Positions 47,290 through 56,749 of a stretch of DNA of 64,000 bases are shown in pieces. Source of the stretch: Gnetum montanum. Its lineage: Eukaryota; Streptophyta; Gnetopsida; Gnetales; Gnetaceae. The stretch lies in assembly GCA_015680685.1 (NCBI GenBank), contig MNCI01001024.1:1-64000 (forward strand). Direction: 5' to 3'. Numbering within the stretch: position 1 is the stretch's first letter; each line of letters starts with the position of its first letter. The translations under genes were made by a program, and so were the position numbers. The notes under the pieces are model-generated. The model searched no databases and had not been told where the DNA came from. It saw only the letters and a list, made by a program, of their open reading frames with translations.

Positions 47290-48055
47290 CTTTCATTTCA
47301 TTCATCCACTAAATTAAATTTTTGCCTTTTTCCAAAATTTATGAGTTTCAACACCCTCTTCTCATGTTTTCATACAATTCTTGGTCTTTTAAGCTTTCAT
47401 TTGACATCAATTTCACTCAAAAACTCTTCATATTTTGCAAGTTTGACTAAGGTCAAAGTTTGACTATAATGGTCAATGGTTATGTTGTTGAGGTTCCATC
47501 AATGCATCCACCCTAGTGGAAGAGGCCTAGTCAACTAGGCCTCATCGATGTAATGCAAAAACCCTATATATACCACCAAACACTTCGCAATTTGTTTTTG
47601 CCACTTGCTCATAACAAAAGGGGAGTTTTTGAAAATTTTTAGAGCTCAAAACCTTCTAGGGCTCATAACTTCCCAACTATTTGTCAAAATCACTCCATTT
47701 TTTGATTTTTCACTTATTGGAGGTAAGATCTTTATTATGGGGGCTACAAACTTTAAGGTTTTTGATTAAAAATTGATGAAAGTTTTTGGAAAATTTTCTA
47801 ACTCCCCAAACGGATAATAACCTTAACCATATATAAACATAAGCTTTTTCACAAGTTGACCCTTCCAGCAACCTTTCGGATAATTTATTAATGAAAATAC
47901 ATAGATAAATGATAATTAAGTAATTAAATTATCTATAATCACAACTTATCCAAAGTGTAACCATCCTTAAGAGGTAAGGTATCCTAATTGTTTTAAGGTT
48001 ACACAATGATTGCTAATCCATGGTCTTATTGTGATTATAGATTGTACCCAAAAAA
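47290..48055 (+). promoter_or_regulatory. LTR-like promoter segment inside element B
   Basis: At 47495-47575 the order GAGGCCTAGTCAACTAGGCC, CATCGATGTAATG, then TATA-like CTATATATAC mirrors the U3 of the element B LTR (GAGGCCTAGTT, CATCGATGTAGTG, CTATAAATA). It lies about 480 bp upstream of the coiled-coil reading frame. It may be an old LTR of a related family or an internal promoter. No primer site was found downstream, so LTR status is unproven. Confidence 0.5.
47931..48042. repeat. 112-bp hairpin, MITE-like
   Basis: Ends are inverted repeats: ATCTATAATCACAA on the left and TTGTGATTATAGAT on the right (14 of 14), with inner GTGTAACC/GGTTACAC also paired. No clear target duplication (AAATT left, TGTAC right). 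It could be a small miniature element or a local foldback. Confidence 0.5.
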
Positions 48056-48059
48056 AAAT

Positions 48060-50218
48060 TTGTAGGAAAGAAAACCCTCGTAACTGTGGAGAAGTAGCCT
48101 AGAGCTAGAAGGGATCAACAAGAACAAGGCTAAGAACTACTTGAGGCAACCCATGTAATGAAACCTCTTTTTAAGGAGCCTCAAGTGGAATCTATCTAAC
48201 AGATTCCAGAAGAAGAAGTGCTGACTGAACAATTAAAATGAGGAGAAGTGCTTGCTGCTACATGAAGGATTGAAGTCACTTTAACTCAAGCCTACCTTGA
48301 TATCATCAAGTCTCTAGAGATTCAATAATCTATTCTTCAAGAGATTAACTTTGAACCATTTTTGAAGAAAGCTCTAGAGGATGTCAAGACTCAACTATGA
48401 ACATCTCCCATGTGGCCAATCATCACGTCTAGTGGGGAGTGGTACATGGGAGAGACATACCTTTTATAGAACAATCAAAAGTTAGAATCCATAGTCAATA
48501 TCAAGGACATTCAAGTGTCCTACTTGGTAGAATCTATTGCATAGGCACTTAGGTTGCCTAACATTGGAACATAGTTGGTGGAATTATCCATGTAAGATGA
48601 CTCCAAGTCCAAGAAGAAGTGATCCAACATTGCTATGGGGTGGATTGTAAGGAGTATGGTGCACTCACATTAGTGTAGCAAATTTACTTTAAGATTGTAG
48701 CTTATCACCTCAATCCAATGATGAGGCCAAGCAAGGTAATTACTTTCTTTTCCTAAGAATGCACCACTCTAAGTGGAAATTTTCCTATTAATCTTCCACA
48801 AATGCTATACTTGGAGATTGAGAATTTTTTCAAAGGAAATGAACATGGAAGAAAGATCCTACACTTTCTATGCCTCATTAGGAAACTTTGTAAGAGGGAA
48901 GGAATCATTCGCTACTCTAATGATACACTTAGGCATACTCCTTTGGCTTCATGATCCAAGATCATGAAAGAGAAGATGCTAGTAACAACTCAATTAGAGG
49001 AGCTGCTACCACCACCACCCACTTAGGAAACAAAATTAAAGGCCCATGTAGCCATTGAGCATCTATGAAAAATCTAAGAATAGCTCTTAAGTGAACAAGA
49101 GAAATAAGTAGGAATGAGTGGGGTAGATCCATCTATGTATCAAGCAATAATGAGTCAGCATAACGAGGTGGCCTAAACAGTTAGTGAGATGGAGAGGGGT
49201 GGTTCCATTTTCTCTACCCAACGAATGTAGTAACCTTCAAGGTTAGATCCTAATGCTCAAGAGGTGATGGTATTACTAGCAACACACCATCTATTCCAAG
49301 AAATATCTAGGAATTCTACCACCTTTTTGGTGTAGTTGGAAGAAGGTGAAGAGATAACTATCTTGGTGATGTAGCACTAACAATAGGAGATAGTGGCATA
49401 AGTGGTTTTTGACCATGTCATAGCATTGAATGCACTTACAACATCTATATGAGACATATCTACACTTCAAGACATGCAGACATCCATAGGCATGGTCAAT
49501 GAGAAATTAAACACGACCTAGCAAAAAAAGTTTTTGAAATGACTAATAGCAACTGGGCAATTGACTCTGGATATTTTTGTTCTTTTGGAGAACATCATCA
49601 CAACCTAGTCAGAGCTACTAGATGTAAGGGGTAAATAAATTTTCTTGTAGGGGCAACTAGAAATGGCTCAAGAAAAAAATCAATGCTTAGGCATAAAGGT
49701 TACTGAATTTTGTGCCTAACTTGCAAATCAAGAAATCCTCAGCATAGCAATGATAAGAGATGAAGCTATCAAACAACTTCAAGAATGGATTTAGAAGGCT
49801 GAGGGGGAGGTAGTGATGGGCATCTTTAAATAGTCTATGGCTAAAGTTGAAATGTACTCAATGAAAAAGGACTTGCATTAGATGCACCAAGAGAATGAAT
49901 CATTGACTGCATAGAATCATCACTTGCAAAATGTTGATGCTCAGAAAGCTCAAATGCAAGAATTCATTCATCAATAGTAGAAGCAGCTTGCTAGGGTAAA
50001 CACTGAACTAAGAAAATTGGCTATGAAAAATTGTAATCTGTTAGTGAAGGAGGAATGCACCTTCCATTAGAAGTCTTCCATTGAGATCACCACCTAGAAG
50101 AATGAAGCCCTCAAATTTGAGAAAGTGAAAAATCACTATAGGGACCAACTCAGTTTGTAGAAAGAATTTAATGAAAATCACATCCAGATGGCAAAGGAAA
50201 AAATGAATGAATCCCTCT
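48060..50218 (+). pseudogene. Long coiled-coil pseudogene with plant-transposon-protein-like N-terminal half
   Basis: One main frame can be followed with many TAG stops and at least one frame change (about 48700). The N-terminal half has segments such as PMWPIITSSGEWYMGETYLL, KIVAYHLNPMMRP and GNFPINLPQMLYLEIENFF. These resemble the conserved 'putative plant transposon protein' type domain seen with many Athila/Tat-type elements. From about 49000 it is rich in Q, E, K and M with heptad-like spacing (LIATGQLTLDI, QMQEFIHQ, LARVNTELRKLAMKN), that is, a long coiled coil. It has no catalytic motif. It ends at an N at 50219. Family naming is an inference. Confidence 0.55.
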
Positions 50219-50693
50219 NACTTTGTTGTAAGCATCGATCCCATTAACAATGGGTTGCCACACTTCTCTTCCTTGTTGGAGTTGCTAGAGGGATTCATTC
50301 ATTTTTTCCTTTGCCATCTGGATGTGATTTTCATTAAATTCTTTCTACAAACTGAGTTGGTCCCTATAGTGATTTTTCACTTTCTCAAATTTGAGGGCTT
50401 CATTCTTCTAGGTGGTGATCTCAATGGAAGACTTCTAATGGAAGGTGCATTCCTCCTTCACTAACAGATTACAATTTTTCATAGCCAATTTTCTTAGTTC
50501 AGTGTTTACCCTAGCAAGCTGCTTCTACTATTGATGAATGAATTCTTGCATTTGAGCTTTCTGAGCATCAACATTTTGCAAGTGATGATTCTATGCAGTC
50601 AATGATTCATTCTCTTGGTGCATCTAATGCAAGTCCTTTTTCATTGAGTACATTTCAACTTTAGCCATAGACTATTTAAAGATGCCCATCACT
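49812..50693. repeat. 407-bp perfect inverted repeat bounded by single Ns (probable assembly error)
   Basis: 49812-50218 and 50287-50693 appear to be exact reverse complements (407 bp each, compared by eye along their length), separated by a 68-bp spacer. Ns stand at 50219 and 50694. The piece between the Ns (50220-50693) is therefore a 474-bp fragment that is mostly the flipped copy of its left neighbour. Near-zero divergence in a region where every other repeat is diverged argues against an old natural palindrome. Confidence 0.9.
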
Positions 50694-51185
50694 NTTCTAT
50701 TAGTTGCATCAATGAGACCTTGTTGATGTAGCCTCATCATATCAGCTTCATCGACGAGGCCTAGTTGATGCATCATATCATGCATCGACGTGGCCCCATC
50801 GATGTAGTGCTTATAGTTGACTATAAATATGCACTTGTAGGTGCATTTATAAAATGGGAGATTGTAGTTGTAGTGGAGCTCTTGCATTTTTTCCATTTGA
50901 AAGTTAGAATTTTTTCTTGAGTGCTCACAACATGAGTCATTAAGTGTATAGATCTTTATTTATTCATTGTTGTACTTGAGCATGACAATGTGTGTGGTAA
51001 TAAAGATGAGATTTCTGATAAATCTTGTAGTACTCTAGATATATTAACTATTTCATTTTTGTATTTAATGTTTTTAATTATTTATTAACTGTTTTGAATT
51101 AGTTATTAATTATTTTCCAATTATTACATTAATGAAGCAATTAAGCCAAATAGATCACACACATAAGTATGACTTCTTCAAGTAG

Positions 51186-53022
51186 AAGCTCTGGCGCGCA
51201 TGCAGAAGACCCCCCCCCCCCTGCGGCAATTTGACGGCGATTCCTGGTCGGCGCTTTTACTTTGGCACGCCTGGAAGGCGTGGAATCGCACTGTTTTCAC
51301 TCATGCAGCTACCCCCCCTCCCCAGCAACTTATCCTGCAGACTCGTCGGGCATGGCGTGAGATTGTGGCCGCTATGGGGCAGACGCCGACATACGAGCCT
51401 GGCTACGTGGACTTCCAAGCAGATGAGGAGCTGTGGCAGATGGTTTGCCAATGCGGATGGGATGCCCTGCTGCAGCGGCTAGTCGGGGACCCTGACCTGT
51501 CTGACAACTCCTTCTTTACCAACTAGTGCGGTGATCAGACCTTCTTCCATGGCTGTGTAATTCGCCTGACAGAAGCTGCTCTGGCCAACTACCTGGGGAT
51601 CTCGGCCACTGGGGAGATCATCCTGCCAACCTCCCATCGCCTCCATAACTCGGTGACCTTTTTCGAGGGGCTTTCCCCGAAAACGTAGAGCCGTCAGGTC
51701 CCTCAGACGTCCCTTCCGCGCCTTTGGGCTCATGCAGCCGTCTTGGTCGAGCGCTTCTTTGTGCAGTCAAGGAATGTGTCCAAACTCTAGGGGCTACATT
51801 TCACCTTCCTGCGGTGCTTGAGGGAGGGTACTCGGGTAAACCTGCCGCGCTTCTTCCTCGAGGCCCTCCGCCTTCAGCGACGGGGTCGCCGTTTGGGGCT
51901 TATTTTGGCCCTGTGGAGGGGGGTGGGGGGGCAGGGGGCGCCGGGCCCATCCTCTGCCCCCAATAGGGGCCGTTGCGTTGCCCCGCCTCCTACTTCTCCC
52001 CCTTCCTCCACTCCACGATGACGGGCCGCTCTCCACCTTTCCTGGGGTCGCCGCTCCCACAGCAACCCTGCCCTTTTGCACGCCCCCCCCAAGGCCCCCC
52101 CGCACTGGGAGGTGCTGCTTCAATAGGCGGTTGCTGTGGCTCAGGAGGCCGAGCAATGGTCCTCAGAGAGTCAGTGGACCGAGGCCCTGGCCAAGTGGCG
52201 CGCCGACCATGATGCCTAGCTCCAGGAAGAAGCCCAGCAGTTGAACAGGTAGCATACGCTCGCAATGGAGACCTTGCGTGCCCAGCTCACGGATGAGCTC
52301 AGGGACCAGATTAGAGAGGAGCTGCACCAGGAGGAGGCGGACTGACAGGCCCAGGAGGTGGCGGCCCAGGAGGAGCAGGAACGTCTGTAGGAGGAAGTGG
52401 TGCAACGGCAACGGCAAATCGACTGAGCGCATCAGCACAGCGCCCGCCAGTGGCTCAGGGGGGGGGGGCGCTACCCGTATAGCATCCTTGGAATTAGCTG
52501 TGAGAGCTCCTGGGAGGAGCTCAGATGGCACATCCGACGCACGTCCGCTAGATTCCACCCGGATGTGGGGGACTCTTCGCCGGACCGGCGTAGGCGCGAG
52601 GCTCTTCTGCAGGGGTTTCAACCGGCCGCGAACTTCATGGACACCGAGGACCATCGTGCCACCCTGGACCTGCTCCACGAGTTGGAGTTGCCTCGGTGTG
52701 CCTGCCACCAGCTGCCGACCCACCCCTAGCCCCTCCCCCCCTCCCCCCATTCTTTGTTGGGTTCGTCGTTGTTGTGGGGTTGTGCCCCCCCCCCCCCCCA
52801 TGTTGGGGGTGCACCCCCCCCCCCCATGTTGGGGGGTTTTTGAATGTCTATACGGCTCCATGGTTCGGCCGCCATGTTGGGGGTCGGCTGGGTTTTTCAC
52901 GTGATCTTTTCTGGGTTTCCGGGGCCCCCCCCTCTTCGGGGTGGGCCACCCCCGCTTGTACTTGTATAGTCGTGTACCATTCTTTCAGTAATACATTCCC
53001 GAACATTCTCTCTCAAAAAAAA
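51186..53022 (+). mobile_element. GC-rich retrocopy-like insert with poly(A) end
   Basis: A 1.84-kb block whose composition is strikingly GC-rich and full of CG dinucleotides, with C or G runs of 8-15 bases, inside sequence that is otherwise AT-rich. The right end is TTCTCTCTC followed by eight As (53015-53022), then LTR sequence resumes at TTAGTTAATC. A single-frame coding region (51200-52729) is followed by about 290 bp of 3' untranslated sequence, with three CATGTTGGGGG repeats (52799-52885) and AATACATTCC shortly before the A tract. This is the layout of a reverse-transcribed mRNA. No matching target duplication was found. Confidence 0.75.
51200..52729 (+). pseudogene. Transposon-protein-like, coiled-coil and J-domain-like open frame with ten nonsense codons
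   Basis: 510 codons in one frame from ATG 51200 to TAG 52727-52729, with internal stops at 51524, 51686, 51788, 52124, 52217, 52250, 52388 (TAG) and 52019, 52343, 52424 (TGA), and no frameshift. Residues 1-60 (LLLWHAWKAWNRTVFTHA) recall the C-terminal linker of LINE polyproteins. Residues 70-230 (CQCGWDALLQRLVG, VNLPRFFLEALRL) resemble the plant transposon-protein domain. Residues 315-415 are a Q/E-rich coiled coil. Residues 424-485 read YSILGISCESSWEEL, then RFHPDVG and GFQPAANFMDTEDHR, the J-domain pattern with HPD at 52556-52564. Frame stays open 5' of the ATG, so the N-terminus may be truncated. Function unknown. Confidence 0.6.
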
Positions 53023-53287
53023 TTAGTTAATCAAATTCCTTTTATCTACATTTGAGCACTAACTTATAAAACATAAAATGATAAAAATCGGATGCCTTAG
53101 TTACACTTAACCATACCAATCAACATCACAAGTGTAATTGGAAAGACAAAAATTAACCTTAAGGCAAGATTTACTTCCTAAAGGACTAGTGCATCGAAAA
53201 TGATATAGTCTACAAAATTCAACCGAGTCATGCATGAATGCTTTGTGATTCATATGGTTGGGTGTATGGGTACCTCACCACTCATCA

Positions 53288-54472
53288 TACACCCTATATA
53301 ATCATCAAGCCCCACTCTAAAGTGTTGTGATGCTACATTAGCCATTGAATCCCACAAGGTCCCATGAAGCTTGGAATGTGGTTTCCACACTTCCACAACC
53401 TTTACCATCGTGAGCTCTACTCTAGAGTGTTATGCTATAAAACCAACCACTCAATCCCATAGGATCTTGAATAGCTTAATCAAGATTTCTTCTTGCAAGA
53501 AGTACATCAACCTCGTAGGGCAACAAGGAAGAATAATAATTACAAGGGATGAATGCAACTTAGTTTGTTGATCCTTGTACTTTGAGGTACACCACACTTT
53601 ACAATGGACAAATGATAGTACAATGAATATTAACAATGATTATAATGAGAGACAAATGATTAGACAATGATTGTACAAGAGCATGCTTATTTCCCAATGC
53701 ATATGAAGTCTTCTTATAGCTATCATGTTTTCAAATCCATCTTGGAACATGTGTAGTGGCTAGCTAATGGTAGGCAATGGTCATGGAAGATGTCTTCTTT
53801 GTGCCTGAGACATTATATGTTAGCTCGTTATTCTAGAAATATTTCTTTGTTTGGAAGAGACATCTTTTTAAAATATTCATTATGGGAAGACATCTTCCTC
53901 TTGGAAAAGATGTCTCTCTAAAAGTGGCATGCATTGTATAAAGACATCTTTGTATGGTAAAGACATCTTTACCTAAGGAAATACATCTATTGTTTCTTGA
54001 AGATGTCTTTGCTTGTGCATCCTCCAATTCTTCCAAGAAATATCCTATTTCTTAGAGACATATCCTATTTGCCTAGTGAAGATGTCTTTGCTTATGAAAA
54101 GATGTCTAATATTTCTTAAAGACATCTTTGGCTACGCATCCTCCAATTCTATCAAGATGTCTCTTGTTTCTTAGAGATGTCTTTCTTATATCTTCCCTTG
54201 CATGATGAATTCATCATTCCTTGTCCACAACCTTGATATTTCATAAATTTTAATGATGACAACTTTGCTTGTCCACAGTCTTTAAATTCTCTTCCTTTAA
54301 TCTTTCCTTTTGGATGAGACCTTGAGACCTTGTGAGTTACTTTCTTCTTTTGTTAACATTAGTGCATTTCATGTCATCTCATCTTGGTCCTAAAATCATA
54401 ACAACCATACAACCATACACACAACTTTTTTCTCCATTTTCCTTAACATTTTGACACTCCAAAAGGTCCACA
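53288..54472 (-). repeat. 3' LTR of element J (partial)
   Basis: The right end GGTCCACA next to the reversed polypurine tract gives a minus-strand LTR starting TGTGGACC. The U3 part (53780-54190) holds about a dozen AGATGTCT/AGACATCT motifs. The left end runs straight into the LTR end of element B. Confidence 0.72.
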
Positions 54473-54487
54473 ATCTCCCCCTTTTTG
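54473..54487 (-). other. Polypurine tract of element J
   Basis: Minus-strand CAAAAAGGGGGAGAT directly before TGTGGACC of the LTR, the typical plant copia arrangement. Confidence 0.8.
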
Positions 54488-56749
54488 GTGATGTTCAAAA
54501 CTTAAGAAAATGTGTTAGTGATCATATAGATATAACCATACTACTCTCCTCCTTTTTGAACAATAGCAAAAATGATAAGACACATAATCCAATTAAAGAA
54601 GCATAGAATATGCATAAGCAACAACATGTCATAATCCCAAGGAAATAAGAAAACCATTTAGAGAATTAAGAAAATCAATTCAGCACTAAGTTCCAGGAAG
54701 TGTTGCCTTGATCCAAGCCTTTTAAGTGATATGCAAAATAAATCTTGAAGAGGAGTATAAACCTTGAAGATTAAGTAACCTATCTCTAAATAAATAAGTC
54801 AAAATATCCTCCATGCTTGTAAAACATTCGCAAAAGAATAGGGCATATCTGTAAGATAAGAAGAATATAGCAATACAACTTCACAATGTGAAACTATTCA
54901 TGCCACATTTTAAATTCTTGAGCTAGGAAGCACATCTCAAGGCAAATGACTCAAAAGATGTTTCAATTAAAATTGTGGAAACCTTTCCACAACCAAAATG
55001 ATCATGTATGCTTATATCAAATATCTAAATTTTTTATAAAAATATAGGTACTTCTTGCTTCAACTTATGTTTGAATGTCAAAAGGTGGGCTAATTAGACA
55101 TTGAGATTTGCTCTTTTTAGTTCAAAAACAAGGAGCTACAACTAAACCAAAAAGTACCAACAACTCATAATTTGATGCCAAATACCAAAGATAGATCATG
55201 TAGAAATAAGAAACCTATCTATTTAAAATAATAATCTCATTAAAACTTGTATCTATATACTTAACTAGAAATTTGAAAAACATAAATACAAGGATATGAA
55301 AGCCATGAGAGAAACATGCATATTTCACTATTTGTACGAGGCAATGCAACAACCATAATCAATTATCAAAAATGGAACATGCTGATTGAATGCATATATT
55401 CATATACCTTATTTATACTAAAGTATATTAGGAATACAAAATCAAGATTTAGCCATCCTCTTAAAAGAAAAATACCTGTTAATGTCCTTATGTTTTAGTA
55501 CTTCTTGGCTGAAGTCTCCAAAAACTCCCCCTACATTGGCTATCTCCAAGATGGTGATGAATAAAGAGGAATAGGCTCCCCTTACACATGTTCTACTTAT
55601 CTTGGTATTTTTAGATTAATCTATAAATGTTGTGAATACCCGAAACACTAAAATTGTGGGTCATCATTAGGATCAAGTGTGGAGACAAAGGTCTTTAGTC
55701 AGTAATACTAATAGAATTTTAAAAAGCTTATCTTATTTCATAAATAGGAAAAATATATTCCAAAGGATATGAGGATAGAAATAGATCATTACAAGAAGTT
55801 TATATTAAGCATGATAGACAATAGGATAGAAACCAAATAACGACTCAAAGAAAAATAAACTAAGTCCTACACACATATTTTCATAGAACCAATTGTATCA
55901 AGCTTAAAAAAATGTAAGAGATACTTGAAACACTTTCCATTATTTTTTTTATCTAGGTAAGACACAATCAATTTTGGACATCAATACTATTAACCAACAA
56001 GTAAAGAGATGGAAACTTACCTTGCTTGTAGGGAAGAATAGAGGATTAATGAAGTTTGAGATGAGCTCCACTATCATGAAGTACTTCCTCATCTTTAGGT
56101 TCTCTTTCTATCATGCCTATGATATCATTTGTATATGTTATTTGTGATAGAACTCTTGATCACTTATTGTAAAATTTTTAATTCTCCACTTCTCTTCATC
56201 TTTACTTATTGGTACCTACACAAATTCCTTACCAAGCCTCTTTTGACAAGACCAAACATTAATCATTCCTTGATCATTATGAGAATAGTTTATAGTTTTC
56301 TTACAATCACAATTTTTACAAAAAAATAAATTATTATCCTTATGATCAACATGATCAAACCTAACTATGCTTGAGCTTGAATTTTCATGTGTAGCATCCT
56401 CTAAATTCTTTGGCTTTTTTTAGGAGTTTCCTCTTCTTGAACCTTGTTGCAATTCTTATTAAAAGAGGTTAGTTATCAAATCTCAGCTTTTATGTTTGAG
56501 ATATCTTATTTCACTTTAGTATGAATAGCATCTAACTTAGAAATTATAATTTTATTTTCCTTTCTAATAAAATGATGTAATTGAATATTTTCTTCTTTAA
56601 ATTTGTTATACCTTTTGTTACACTTACCATCTTCTTCAGCCACATGTAAGGAATTTTGATCTATAAGTGCCATGCATATGAGGTGTGAATCTTTGGAAGA
56701 ATTGCATGCTTCTTCTTTACTTTGATCACCATCATCCTAACTTGTATAA
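54488..56749 (-). other. Non-coding interior of element J
   Basis: AT-rich. No RT, integrase or protease motif in any frame. ACTCCCCCTACA at about 55524 resembles a second polypurine tract in reverse and may mark an old junction or another remnant. The plus-strand open stretches 55316-55498 and 56129-56329 have no recognisable motifs. Confidence 0.55.

Larger units (their letters stand above)
39192..53287 (+). mobile_element. Element B: Athila-type retrotransposon with nested additions
   Basis: 5' LTR 39192-40101, tRNA-Asp-like primer site, gag, protease, RT, RNase H, integrase (to about 45860) and 3' non-coding sequence colinear with element A to about 47290. Then come an extra segment with its own LTR-like promoter and a coiled-coil pseudogene (47290-50218), an assembly-suspect inverted repeat (to 50693), and the 3' LTR (50695-53287) with a GC-rich insert. 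Flanks CACAT and TACAC agree at only 3 of 5 places, so a single clean insertion is not proven; the two LTRs could belong to a rearranged array. Confidence 0.78.
50695..53287 (+). repeat. 3' LTR of element B, interrupted by a GC-rich insert
   Basis: 50695-51185 matches 39203-39703 and 53023-53287 matches about 39882-40101. The first ~12 bases of the LTR are hidden by the N at 50694. Between them the insert 51186-53022 replaces roughly 180 bp of LTR. It ends CACCACTCATCA at 53287. Confidence 0.85.

Noticed and set aside
51200-52729. Alternative genetic code (TAG or TGA read as amino acids)
   Set aside because: Both TAG and TGA interrupt the frame, the frame also ends in TAG, and the surrounding plant elements show the same TAG decay. 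Deamination explains it more simply.
51794-52900. Long minus-strand and other-frame open stretches over the GC-rich block (up to 245 codons)
   Set aside because: GC-rich sequence has few stops in any frame; these readings are proline, glycine and arginine rich with no motif and overlap the frame that carries domain-like sequence.
51186-53022. Bacterial or algal contamination as the sole explanation of the GC-rich block
   Set aside because: The block ends in a poly(A) tract and sits exactly inside an LTR that continues on both sides, and its protein resembles plant transposon proteins. A misjoin cannot be excluded without reads, so it is kept as an alternative only.
39187-53292. Target duplication for element B (CACAT and TACAC)
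   Set aside because: Only 3 of 5 bases agree; too weak to claim.
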